Shown here piece by piece: positions 8,166-15,447 of a stretch of DNA of 64,000 nt (position 1 is the stretch's first letter; the number at the start of each line of letters is the position of its first letter). The stretch is from positions 4,380,513-4,444,512 of the forward strand of contig NZ_BDUD01000001.1 of assembly GCF_003113895.1 (NCBI RefSeq), in the 5' to 3' direction. The notes below the pieces were generated by a model. That model was not told where the DNA came from, did not search any database, and worked only from the letters and a program-made list of their open reading frames with translations. This stretch comes from Nostoc commune NIES-4072. Lineage in GTDB: Bacteria > Cyanobacteriota > Cyanobacteriia > Cyanobacteriales > Nostocaceae. A program made the translations under genes and the position numbers.

Positions 8166-9569
8166 GTGCCTCCCTGCAAACGTCCAGCTGTATTTCTAAT
8201 TTGGGCTGTTCTACTGACTTCGTTAACAGCCTGTGCTAACAGTCCAGTTGCCAAAAACCTTGAGGAATCTTTGGCGGCAGATCCAAAACTGCAAAGCAAT
8301 CCAGTTGTCTTTGGAGAATCTCAGAGTAATCAACCGCAAGCACAGCAAAACGAATCAACACTTCAGTTACCACCGGATTTTCCCAAAGATATCCCATTAT
8401 ATTCCAATGCCAAACTACAGGAAGTGACACCTGCTAACGGCTCAGAAAACAGAATTTCAACTCGTTGGTTGAGTTCTGACCCCAGTAACTTTATTGCTAA
8501 CTTTTATAGTAGCCAGTTTAAAACAAATAACTGGCAGATTTTGCAACAGCCAACAGATGATGCAGGAGGTGTGTTTGAGGCACGTCGTAGCGATTTGCTG
8601 TTGAAGGTTTCCATTCAGCCTAAATCAGTTACTAACGCTACACCAAATCAACCCCAAACAGCCACCGAATTACTAATTGACTACGTACCGAATAGTACTG
8701 CAACGGCACAATCTACGCCAACTACAAATTCTGACGAAAATACTAACGCCGTTCCTCAACCAGGAGATTCCCAGTTTATTGGCCCAATACCACCCGCAAA
8801 CTTGGCAGCACAGCCACCAAGTACGGCTAATAACCAAACAACTTCTACAGCCACAGCCGAATCTCAAGAATTCAACGATTTGAATAAGGCACCGCAAGAA
8901 TGGCGGCAACATATCCAAGACTTGGCTGCATTAGGTGTTTTATCTATAGAACCAGAAGCAAGCAAGAGCAATACTACTACAAGTAAACAGTTTGAACCCG
9001 GTAAAATTGTTACACATCGGGAATATGCTCGTTGGCTAATTGCTGCTAACAATGCTATGTATGCCAGCAATCCAGCTAAACAAATTCGCTTGGCATCAGA
9101 AACTACTCAACCAGTTTTTAGTGATGTGTCTGCAAAAGACCCTGATTTTCCAGCAATTCAGGGGTTAGCCGAAGCTGGGTTAATTCCCAGTCCTTTGTCT
9201 GGAGATTCTACGGTAGTTTTGTTTCGTCCTGATGCCCCCCTAACGCGGGAACAGTTGCTGCTATGGAAATTACCTCTAGATACTCGCCAAGCTTTACCCT
9301 CTGCTAACTTAGATGCGGTCAAACAAACCTGGGGTTTCCAAGATGCGGCGCGAATTGACCCCAAGGCTTTAAGAGCAGTGTTGGCTGATTACCAGAATGG
9401 CGAACAATCAAATATTCGGCGAGTGTTTGGTTATACGACTTTGTTTCAACCCAAAAAACCAGTAACTCGTGCTGAGGCTGCTACGGCTTTGTCGTATTTC
9501 GGCAGTCAGGGTGAGGGTATATCGGCTACTGAGGCTTTGAAATTAAAGCAAAGTTCAAATAATTCGTAA
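8166..9569 (+). CDS. SLH-domain lipoprotein
   Basis: 467 residues. The GTG start is fixed by an in-frame TGA at 8157-8159. The N-terminus has a lipobox LTAC (Cys23), so it is probably a lipid-anchored envelope protein. A middle domain (about 60-180) begins DFPKDIPLYSNAKL. A Thr/Asn/Gln-rich linker (about 180-240) leads to a C-terminal SLH region (about 240-460): FSDVSAKDPDFPAIQGLAEAG then FRPDAPLTREQL, and a final partial repeat with KPVTRAEAATALSYFG. SLH modules bind secondary wall polymers or bridge peptidoglycan and outer membrane. It stands alone in this stretch. Confidence 0.85.
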   Translation: MPPCKRPAVFLIWAVLLTSLTACANSPVAKNLEESLAADPKLQSNPVVFGESQSNQPQAQQNESTLQLPPDFPKDIPLYSNAKLQEVTPANGSENRISTRWLSSDPSNFIANFYSSQFKTNNWQILQQPTDDAGGVFEARRSDLLLKVSIQPKSVTNATPNQPQTATELLIDYVPNSTATAQSTPTTNSDENTNAVPQPGDSQFIGPIPPANLAAQPPSTANNQTTSTATAESQEFNDLNKAPQEWRQHIQDLAALGVLSIEPEASKSNTTTSKQFEPGKIVTHREYARWLIAANNAMYASNPAKQIRLASETTQPVFSDVSAKDPDFPAIQGLAEAGLIPSPLSGDSTVVLFRPDAPLTREQLLLWKLPLDTRQALPSANLDAVKQTWGFQDAARIDPKALRAVLADYQNGEQSNIRRVFGYTTLFQPKKPVTRAEAATALSYFGSQGEGISATEALKLKQSSNNS

Positions 9570-9912
9570 TGAGGCTCTATCCTCTCATAGAGAAGCTATG
9601 CCGAAGGTGTTACCTATCCTTCGCGCTCTTTGCGAGGCTTTGCGCGAACGCGGTTTGTTCTCTTATGCCTCAAAATTAATGCGATAAACTACTAGGATGG
9701 TTTATCCTATTTTGTTGCGTTTAGTCCGTAATTATCATAGAAGTGGGCAATTATCATCTTTTAATGTAAATTTTGCCATTTCTTTATAATGTAGCTATTT
9801 TTTCTCAAGAAAATGTAAATCTAACTATTTTCAGCGTTTCTACCTGTGTTTGATGAAATTTTGAGGCATAGTTAAGTAAAACAACGTAAGTTAACTTAAG
9901 AGGCGTACTTAG
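9570..9912. other. Non-coding, repeat-bearing stretch
   Basis: 343 bp with no intact gene. It holds GC-rich repeat relics at about 9580-9655 (tcatagagaagctatgccgaaggtg and cgctctttgcgaggctttgcgcgaa patterns) and then AT-rich DNA that may be the eroded body of the PEP-CTERM gene whose tail lies at 9913-10101. Confidence 0.45.
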
Positions 9913-10101
9913 TTAGCAGATACTGCACTGGCGGCGATTGAGGCTAAGTCTGTTCCTGAACCTTCGATAAATTTAGGTATTTTAGCTCTTGGTGCTTTTG
10001 GTGCGATCGCAGTCCTGAAGCGTCAACAAAAAAGGTCAGCACTTGTATCAGCAGACCGGGTTTTTGATGCACAATTGTCTCATACAACAGTTGAAAACTA
10101 A
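9913..10101 (+). pseudogene. PEP-CTERM protein C-terminal relic
   Basis: After an in-frame TAG (9910-9912) the frame encodes AAIEAKSVPEPSINLG, a hydrophobic segment (ILALGAFGAIAVL) and basic KRQQKR. That is the exosortase sorting signal order: VPEP motif, transmembrane helix, Arg/Lys cluster. There is no start codon and no signal peptide-bearing ORF in the roughly 340 bp upstream, so only the tail survives. It overlaps a potential longer start of the M42 peptidase. An intact PEP-CTERM gene lies at 42796. Confidence 0.7.
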
Positions 10102-10114
10102 ACTAACTGTATTA

Positions 10115-11158
10115 ATGTGGGATTACGATCGCTTATTTCAAATTATTGAAGAATTAATCATGCACCATTCTCCTAGTGGTGTAGAAGCTGAGATTAACCA
10201 GTTGTTGATGCAACGATTTGCGGCGCTGGGTGTAGAAGTTTGGTGCGATCGCGCCGATAATATTATTGCCAAGATTCCAGGGAAAAATCCAGACGGAGCG
10301 ATCGCAATCACCGCACACAAAGACGAAATTGGCGCAATTGTCAAGAGTCTCGGTGATGAAGGTCGTGTGAAAGTCAGCAAACTCGGCGGTTCTTTCCCGT
10401 GGGTTTATGGCGAAGGAGTTGTCGATTTACTGGGAGATAACAAAACTATTAACGGTATTCTCAGCTTTGGTTCCCGCCACGTTTCCCATGAATCGCCCCA
10501 GAAAGTGCAGCAGGAAGATACTACTGTTAAATGGGAAAATGCCTGGATTGAAACGAAGCTTACATCAGCTGAATTAGAAGCTGCTGGCATTCGACCTGGA
10601 ACTAGAATGGTAATCGGCAAGCATCGCAAGCGTCCAATTCGGTTAAAGGATCATATTGCTGGTTACACTTTGGATAACAAAGCCTCTGTGGCGATTTTGC
10701 TAGCTTTGGCTGAAAACCTGAAACAGCCAGTTGTTGATGTTTATTTAGTAGCTTCAGCAAAAGAAGAAGTGGGAGCAATTGGGGCACTATTTTTCACTCA
10801 AAATCAGCCTTTGGATGCTTTAATTGCTTTAGAAATTTGTCCATTATCTGAAGAATATCCTGTTAAAGATGGGGAAAATCCTGTACTTTTATCTCAAGAT
10901 GCTTATGGGATATATGATGAGGGGTTAAATGGACAACTGCGCCATAGTGCCAAGCAACTCAATATGCCAGTGCAGTTAACAACTCTAAGTGGGTTTGGTA
11001 GTGATGCTTCAATTGCCATGAAATTCGGACATGTTGGGCGTGCTGCTTGTTTAGCATTTCCCACACAAAATACACATGGATATGAAATTGCTCATTTAGG
11101 AGCGATCGCTAATTGTATCGATTTGTTAAAAGCTTTCTGCGAAAATGAGTTTGAGTGA
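10115..11158 (+). CDS. M42 family metallopeptidase (glutamyl aminopeptidase-like)
   Basis: 347 residues from ATG 10115; an upstream TTG at 10043 would add 24 residues derived from the PEP-CTERM relic and is unlikely. MWDYDRLFQIIEELIMHHSPSG is the usual family start. Likely metal ligands and catalytic residues: His in ITAHKDE, Asp in YTLDNKAS, Glu-Glu in AKEEVG, Glu in ALEICP and His in NTHGYE. M42 enzymes are cytosolic co-catalytic zinc or cobalt aminopeptidases, often forming large dodecamers, and finish the breakdown of peptides. The gene appears monocistronic. Confidence 0.9.
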   Translation: MWDYDRLFQIIEELIMHHSPSGVEAEINQLLMQRFAALGVEVWCDRADNIIAKIPGKNPDGAIAITAHKDEIGAIVKSLGDEGRVKVSKLGGSFPWVYGEGVVDLLGDNKTINGILSFGSRHVSHESPQKVQQEDTTVKWENAWIETKLTSAELEAAGIRPGTRMVIGKHRKRPIRLKDHIAGYTLDNKASVAILLALAENLKQPVVDVYLVASAKEEVGAIGALFFTQNQPLDALIALEICPLSEEYPVKDGENPVLLSQDAYGIYDEGLNGQLRHSAKQLNMPVQLTTLSGFGSDASIAMKFGHVGRAACLAFPTQNTHGYEIAHLGAIANCIDLLKAFCENEFE

Positions 11159-11182
11159 TATTGAGAGGCTTTGATTTGAAGG

Positions 11183-11283
11183 AGCGATGCCTACGGCGGT
11201 AAACTACGTATATCAACCCAAAATAGCGTGAATTTTTCTGGTTGTTGAAAATGCGCGTAGGCGTAGCCCGTCGTAGACATCGC
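11183..11283. repeat. Pair of small dispersed repeats
   Basis: A partial copy (gcgatgcctacggcgg) starts at about 11183. A complete minus-strand copy spans 11255-11283: on the reverse strand it reads GCGAT, 21 nt, CGC. Excising the 21 nt restores HIP1. Confidence 0.7.
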
Positions 11284-11340
11284 ACAGCAAGATTATTCCT
11301 ACTATTGATGTGGCGTGAGTAGGATAACTTGCTCTAATGC

Positions 11341-11571
11341 CTACTTCTGTTTATTTCTCTTTGGTTTCGGTTGAGTAACCCACCACGCCACTATACCAAA
11401 GATAAGGGTAGCTAAAACACTCCAAAGTAAAGATAACACCAAGGGGTGAACTGGGTACTTAAAATTTATCTGTGGTGCAAAGGGTTTATCTATGTGTTGG
11501 GTGACAACACCAGAAACTATTGCACCGCCACCAAAGGCTATACCTATTACTTGGATGGTGCGTTGTGACAT
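11341..11571 (-). CDS. Small membrane protein of unknown function
   Basis: 76 residues from the ATG at 11571 (MSQRTIQVIG). Two hydrophobic segments are visible, at about 5-22 and 47-67, the latter ending VAWWVTQPKPK with a basic, probably cytoplasmic tail. The start abuts the right-end hairpin of the TnpB element (11575-11605). An AGGAG sequence from that hairpin lies only 1 nt from the ATG, so translation may be poor, or the original upstream region may have been replaced by the insertion. A longer frame beginning at 11616 would read through the element end and is unlikely. Function unknown. Confidence 0.6.
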   Translation of the reverse strand: MSQRTIQVIGIAFGGGAIVSGVVTQHIDKPFAPQINFKYPVHPLVLSLLWSVLATLIFGIVAWWVTQPKPKRNKQK

Positions 11572-11574
11572 ACT

Positions 11575-11605
11575 CCTACACTGACTGAGTACAGTACAGT
11601 GTAGG
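11575..11605 (-). repeat. Right-end hairpin of TnpB element
   Basis: A perfect 9-bp stem with a 13-nt loop containing gagtaca. The last codons of tnpB (about PTLYCTQSV) are encoded by this hairpin, so the TnpB C-terminus and the element end overlap. Confidence 0.75.
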
Positions 11606-12826
11606 CTTCTCACCAAATCCAGCTATTGCTTCTCCTGGCGGAGACGCTACGCGAACGGATACTCGATGAGCTTTAAGAACCGGATGCCCCACGGCTCTAT
11701 TTTTTATTACGATAGCTGCATTATGATCTCGATCTAGACTGCAACCACACAGACAAGAATGCCATCTTTCATGCAACTTTTTGGGAACCTTCACCCCACA
11801 ACTAGAACAATCAAGGGAAGTACCTGATGGATTCACTGCAATTACCAATAACCCAGCATTTTCGGCTTTGGTGCTTAGAATTGACAAGAAGCTTGACCAC
11901 CCAGCATCATGCACAGACTTGGCTAGCATGGAACGAGAAAGACCTTTGACGTTTAAATCTTCGTGAACTACAACATCATATTTTTTCAGTAGATTATTGA
12001 CTGTTTTGAAGTGAAAGTCTTTACGCTTATCAGCTACTTTTTTGTGCTGTTTGGCAACTTGTTTAATAGCTTTTTTGCGCCGATTACTCCCTTTCTTACG
12101 GCGTGAGATACGTTTTTGAATAGCCCGTAATCGCTTCTGAGATTTCCGGTAATGCTGAGGGATTGAAACAACATCACCCTCGGAAGTTGTCAAAAACTCT
12201 TTTAAACCGAGATCAATACCTGTAATTGAGTCTGCATTGAAATCAGGTTTAATATTTGGTACTGTCGTATCTTCAAGGCTTAAAGTTAAATAATATCCAT
12301 CAGCTTTTTTGGTAACAGATGCAGTTTTAATTTTAAAGCCATCTGGAATAGGACGATGCTTTAGGACTTTAACTATGCCGAACATGGGCAAAGTAATTAG
12401 ATTGCCTTGCAAACATCCATCCTTCATCTGTGGATATGTGAACGTGCGATAACGGTCGCGTGACTTAAACCGAGGTCGTCCACTTCGTTTTCCATTACTA
12501 TCACCTTTAAGAAAACGGTCAAAAGTTACCTTAACTCGTTTGACTATATCTTGTAGTACCTGCGAGTAAATTTCGCCGTACCAAGGATGAGTCTTTTTAA
12601 GCTGCGGTAGCGTTTTCTTTTGTGAGTAATAGTCTGGGTTATCGCGCAATTCTGGTATGTGGCAGACAAGAGGGCAAGCGTTAATCGGTGAACGATTGCG
12701 CTCGTACCAATCAAATCTATCAGCCAACAAGTAGTTATATTGAGCGCATAACATAGACAGCCATCTATCTATGTCAATGGCTTGTTTTGTTGTTGGTCGT
12801 AGTTTGTATTGATACGCTGTTCTCAC
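11576..12826 (-). CDS. tnpB: TnpB family RNA-guided nuclease (IS200/IS605 accessory protein)
   Basis: 416 residues, GTG start with GAGGCGAA as ribosome binding site. TnpB proteins are ancestors of Cas12 and cut DNA guided by an RNA from the element end. Visible parts: N-terminal helix-turn-helix/OROM region (YQYKLRPT), a basic middle segment, RuvC-I Asp in GIDLGLK (about 202), RuvC-II Glu in VHEDLNV, zinc ribbon cysteines CSSCG and CLCG, and RuvC-III Asp in LDRDHNAA. All three acidic residues are present, so the nuclease may be active. The C-terminal tail contains VASPPGEA, encoded by a small dispersed repeat (11631-11664), then residues from the end hairpin. A guide RNA would be expected from the 3' end near 11575-11800. 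Confidence 0.9.
   Translation of the reverse strand: MRTAYQYKLRPTTKQAIDIDRWLSMLCAQYNYLLADRFDWYERNRSPINACPLVCHIPELRDNPDYYSQKKTLPQLKKTHPWYGEIYSQVLQDIVKRVKVTFDRFLKGDSNGKRSGRPRFKSRDRYRTFTYPQMKDGCLQGNLITLPMFGIVKVLKHRPIPDGFKIKTASVTKKADGYYLTLSLEDTTVPNIKPDFNADSITGIDLGLKEFLTTSEGDVVSIPQHYRKSQKRLRAIQKRISRRKKGSNRRKKAIKQVAKQHKKVADKRKDFHFKTVNNLLKKYDVVVHEDLNVKGLSRSMLAKSVHDAGWSSFLSILSTKAENAGLLVIAVNPSGTSLDCSSCGVKVPKKLHERWHSCLCGCSLDRDHNAAIVIKNRAVGHPVLKAHRVSVRVASPPGEAIAGFGEKPTLYCTQSV
11631..11664. repeat. Small dispersed repeat inside the tnpB 3' end
   Basis: The GC-rich segment with ctggcggagacgctacgcg encodes part of the TnpB tail after the catalytic core. Similar sequence occurs in non-coding DNA at about 4891-4930 and 33040-33065. 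Confidence 0.55.
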
Positions 12827-12886
12827 TTGTTCGCCTCATCCTCGTCTCATTATGTTAACATAAACGAGGGAACATTGGGGGAACAA

Positions 12887-13075
12887 ATGAAGAACAAAGA
12901 GTTAAAGATACGCATTAGTGAGCGTAGACTCAATAAAGTACGATTGTACGCAGTTCGCACTGACAAAAGTATGACTCAAGTAATTGAAGAACTCATTGAT
13001 TCTTTACCAACCCTAGAGATAGGCAATTCGTCATCTCTTCGAGAGGCTTCGCCAACGACCAACATTGTCCAGTAA
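12887..13075 (+). CDS. Small ribbon-helix-helix protein, divergent from tnpB
   Basis: 62 residues from ATG 12887 (MKNKELKIRISE), preceded by gggggaac. The N-terminal beta strand ELKIRISERRLNKVRLYA and the helix TDKSMTQVIEELIDSL fit the MetJ/Arc (RHH) DNA-binding fold. It lies 60 bp from the tnpB start in divergent orientation, so it could bind the shared region and control tnpB. It is not a TnpA. The C-terminal tail (SSLREASPTTNIVQ) is encoded by a short repeat, tcttcgagaggcttcgcc at 13036-13053, suggesting that the natural end was overwritten. Confidence 0.7.
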   Translation: MKNKELKIRISERRLNKVRLYAVRTDKSMTQVIEELIDSLPTLEIGNSSSLREASPTTNIVQ

Positions 13076-13126
13076 ACTGCGTTCACTATCCCTCGTTGGT
13101 CAATTCCTCACAGCCTGTGAATTCAT

Positions 13127-13160
13127 CCCACGCTCCCCTGAGTACAGGGTGAGACGTGGG
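13127..13160 (-). repeat. Left-end hairpin of TnpB element
   Basis: The stem cccacg/cgtggg has an inner paired block and the loop tgagtaca, matching the right-end hairpin in loop and 3' flank. Confidence 0.7.
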
Positions 13161-13254
13161 GCTTCTTCTGCTTTAGCTAACAACGGGAATTTTTTGGCCA
13201 CTGCTTCCAAAGCGATCGCCCCGTAGCACTTTCAATTTATCGTTTGTGATTTTG

Positions 13255-13283
13255 GCGATGCCTGGGTTGGGCTACGCCAACGC
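13255..13283 (+). repeat. Small dispersed repeat, GCGAT-N21-CGC
   Basis: The 21 nt at 13260-13280 lie between gcgat and cgc. Joining the flanks restores HIP1. It sits just before the 21-bp tandem array. Confidence 0.7.
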
Positions 13284-13302
13284 ATTTATCGATTTGGCGA
13301 TC

Positions 13303-13596
13303 GCAATTGCTATTTCGGAGTTCGCAATTGCTATTTCGGAGTTCGCAATTGCTATTTCGGAGTTCGCATTTGTTATTTCGGAGTTCGCATTTGTTATTTC
13401 GGAGTTCGCAATTGCTATTTCGGGGTACTCAGTTGCTATTTCGGGGTATGCAATTGCTATTTCGGGGTACTCAATTGCTATTTCGGAGTTCGCAATTGCT
13501 ATTTCGGGGTATGCAATTGCTATTTCGGGGTATGCAATTGCTATTTCGGGGTATGCAATTGCTATTTCGGGATACTCAATTGTTATTTCGGGGTTC
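13303..13596. repeat. 21-bp tandem repeat array, 14 units
   Basis: Fourteen units of the type gcaattgctatttcggagttc run without gaps. Variants fall in blocks: ggagttc in units 1-5 and 9; ggggtac or ggggtat in units 6-8 and 10-12. Because 21 is a multiple of 3, long frames stay open on both strands (for example 13246-13650 plus and 13272-13622 minus), encoding heptapeptide repeats such as AIAISEF. There is no good ribosome binding site or flanking domain, so coding status is doubtful. Confidence 0.85.
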
Positions 13597-13772
13597 CTGT
13601 TGCTGATTGTACTTATTCTCAAACAACAAATCGATATGAAAAATGAGTAAAAACACAGGCAAAGTCGTAATTATTTCGTTGAACTTTTAATGAAATAAAT
13701 CCACAAAACTACCCATCTCAGGCAAAAAGATACTCCACTATCTTGAAAAAGAAATTAAAAAAAGGATATCTC

Positions 13773-14201
13773 ATGTCTTTAAAAACTCGTGGTTCTGCTG
13801 CTATTGATAAAGCCCAACTTCGTCTCGCCTTGCTTAAATCTATTGATGAAAATCTGGATTTAGGACATGGGTTAACCATTGAAGCTTACAACCACCTAAT
13901 CAACATTACCCGTGCGATGCTAGAAGCTAATAATACGCTGGTTTCCAATCTGGAAGAATCGCGTAAAACAGTAACCCAGATGGATAAAGCTCTCTCCGAA
14001 ATGTCTGAACGAATGCTAAGTGGAGTTGCAACTGTCTACGGCAAAAACAGTATGGAGTATTCCAAGGCTGGCGGCTCTAATCGAAAACGAAGTAAACAAT
14101 CTAGTTCAAAAGTTACTCCAGTTGTAGCGGTTCTTACGACTCAACCTGCAATTGCCAATGCGTCAACTAACGGTAATGGCACAACTCCTTTGCTGCAATA
14201 A
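13773..14201 (+). CDS. Conserved-looking helical protein of unknown function
   Basis: 142 residues from ATG 13773 (MSLKTRGSA), preceded by aaaaaggatatctc, a good ribosome binding site. An upstream start at 13743 would add 10 Lys-rich residues. Residues 10-95 are strongly helical and may form a coiled coil (LLKSIDENLDLGHGLT, then ITRAMLEANNTLVSNLEESRKTV). The tail is Ser/Thr/Asn-rich and probably disordered. No signal peptide or catalytic motif. A strong terminator follows at 14229-14257, supporting a real single-gene transcript. Function unknown. Confidence 0.7.
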   Translation: MSLKTRGSAAIDKAQLRLALLKSIDENLDLGHGLTIEAYNHLINITRAMLEANNTLVSNLEESRKTVTQMDKALSEMSERMLSGVATVYGKNSMEYSKAGGSNRKRSKQSSSKVTPVVAVLTTQPAIANASTNGNGTTPLLQ

Positions 14202-14228
14202 TCCACACCTACTTAAACAAGAAATCAG

Positions 14229-14261
14229 ATCCCCGACTTTTCTAAAAAGTCGGGGATTTTT
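14229..14261 (+). terminator. Intrinsic terminator
   Basis: A perfect 13-bp stem (arms 14229-14241 and 14245-14257) with a 3-nt loop, followed by tttt. It lies 28 bp after the stop at 14201. A similar but imperfect hairpin (atccccgac...gccggggat) lies at 37149-37178. Confidence 0.85.
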
Positions 14262-14374
14262 GTCACCAACATTTTGTTATATCGAGGATGCGATCGCCAT
14301 ATAAAAATCTGGGTATCTTTGCTATATCAGGAAGGTTACCTGGAAGCTCAAGTTTGCTTTGATTTTTAGCTGCG

Positions 14375-14418
14375 GCGATGTCTGCGACGGGCTTCTCTAC
14401 GAGAGGCTACGCCAACGC
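14375..14418 (+). repeat. Compound small dispersed repeat (nested insertion)
   Basis: It begins gcgat and ends cgc but holds 36 nt instead of 21. The extra 15 nt look like ttctctacgagaggc, a small palindrome inserted into a standard 21-nt copy. The 14262-14600 region otherwise has no gene. Confidence 0.65.
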
Positions 14419-14600
14419 CTACGCTCCCGAATTAGTAGTAAATACCTAAATTCGTGGCACTGTCACATAATCACCATCATCAGTAATAATCTAGATTTGA
14501 TAACAATAATTTCTCACAACGACATTAATCTGTCACGGACGACAAATAAACTGTACATGATTTGTGTCAAACTTGACTATTGAGCAATACTTTTATTAAA

Positions 14601-14671
14601 GCCGATGATGGGATTTGAACCCACGGCCTGCTGATTACGAATCAGCTGCTCTACCACTGAGCCACATCGGC
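14601..14671 (-). tRNA. tRNA-Thr (anticodon CGT)
   Basis: 71 nt. On the minus strand: 7-bp acceptor stem GCCGATG/CATCGGC, D-arm GCTC...GAGC, anticodon stem GCTGA/TCAGC with loop TTCGTAA (anticodon CGT, reading ACG), and T-arm GTGGG TTCAAAT CCCAT. The 3' CCA is not encoded, as is common for cyanobacterial tRNAs. Confidence 0.95.
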
Positions 14672-14704
14672 GTACACAATCTAAGAGTATAACATGATTT
14701 AATC

Positions 14705-14998
14705 ATGGTAGATCAAAATCGCAAAAATCGCCTTAACCCTGAACAATACGCCAGCCTCAAAGCAGAAATAGCCGCTCCTTATCGCGGCTTACGACAATTT
14801 TTCTACATCGCTTTTGGTGCTTCTGGCTCACTCGGTGCATTCGTTTTTTTCTTCCAAGTGCTTGCCGGACGCAATCTTGAGAGTGCAATACCAAGTTTAG
14901 CTCTTCAATTAGGAATTGTTGCCCTAATGGTCTTCCTCTGGCGCTGGGAACAGCGTCGGCAACGAAGCACCCAATCGGGTAAAAATTCTAATTTCTGA
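14705..14998 (+). CDS. DUF3493 family membrane protein (LPA1/REP27-like)
   Basis: 97 residues. A soluble N-terminus with RLNPEQYASLKAEIAAPYRGLR is followed by two transmembrane helices (about 33-53 and 63-80) and a basic C-terminus. This fits DUF3493, a cyanobacterial and plastid family whose plant and algal members are linked to photosystem II assembly. Assignment is from memory of the family pattern; a direct photosystem role here is inference. The gene is divergent from tRNA-Thr, and its start lies 34 bp from the tRNA 5' end, so promoters overlap. Confidence 0.75.
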   Translation: MVDQNRKNRLNPEQYASLKAEIAAPYRGLRQFFYIAFGASGSLGAFVFFFQVLAGRNLESAIPSLALQLGIVALMVFLWRWEQRRQRSTQSGKNSNF

Positions 14999-15447
14999 AG
15001 TGAGAAATTTTAGTGGTTAATTTTTTATTGCTTTCCTTTGATATATCTTTATATTCTTCAAATTTATTAAGGCTTTGATGAAGATGAAAGTATCAAAAGA
15101 GAAAAAATAAAAAAATTATTAGGAAATCTCAAAAAGCCAAAATTTCTGAGAAACTAGAAATCGTTGAAACGGGGTCAGCCCATATAAAGACCCTGACCAT
15201 AAAACCAATCACATTCAAATGGGGTCAGCTATATTTAAAGACCCCAAATTTTATATTTAAAAACCTCTAAAATTAAAAAAATCGCAATTTTGGAAGCGCC
15301 AGACTGATAATTGTTAGTCTGGCGCTTCCAACTTGCTAACTAGTACAGCACGGTGGAAATAAACCACCCATTCAAAATAGCCAAAAAGTCTGCCTTATAA
15401 GCTTTTTGACTTTGGACTTTTAACTTTTGCCATGCGGTACTAGGCAT
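14999..15447. other. Convergent intergenic region with repeats
   Basis: About 450 bp without a gene. Two direct copies of ggggtcag...ataaagaccc-like sequence lie at 15171-15193 and 15221-15244, 50 bp apart. A 16-bp hairpin follows at 15290-15331. Confidence 0.5.
15290..15331. terminator. Strong bidirectional hairpin between convergent genes
   Basis: A perfect 16-bp inverted repeat, ttggaagcgccagact and its complement at 15316-15331, with a 10-nt loop. It sits between DUF3493 (plus) and the SLH protein (minus), suiting a shared terminator, although U-tracts are weak. It could also be a mobile palindrome. Confidence 0.6.

Larger units (their letters stand above)
11575..13166 (-). mobile_element. 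IS200/IS605-type element with tnpB but no tnpA
   Basis: It is bounded by two related hairpins. The right end (11575-11605) has arms cctacactg/cagtgtagg. The left end (13127-13160) has arms cccacg/cgtggg plus an inner ctcccc/gggtgag stem. Both carry gagtaca in the loop region and are followed by the same ggcttct-like sequence. Inside are tnpB (minus) and a divergent small RHH gene. No Y1 transposase (tnpA) is present, so movement would require one in trans. Exact cleavage points cannot be read. Confidence 0.8.

Noticed and set aside
8233..8918. Open frames overlapping the SLH lipoprotein
   Set aside because: They are alternate-frame shadows of a gene with a lipobox and SLH domains.
11341..11616. 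Extended 91-residue form of the small membrane protein
   Set aside because: The first 15 residues translate the TnpB right-end hairpin; the shorter start at 11571 is preferred.
13303..13596. CRISPR array
   Set aside because: Units are contiguous with no unique spacers, so it is a tandem repeat, not CRISPR.
13246..13650. 134-residue protein of AIAISEF heptads
   Set aside because: It is the translation of a 21-bp tandem array; frames on the other strand are equally open, with no ribosome binding site.
14227..14260. A transposon end
   Set aside because: The stem with T-run suits an intrinsic terminator immediately after a gene; a related hairpin at 37149 lacks the T-run.
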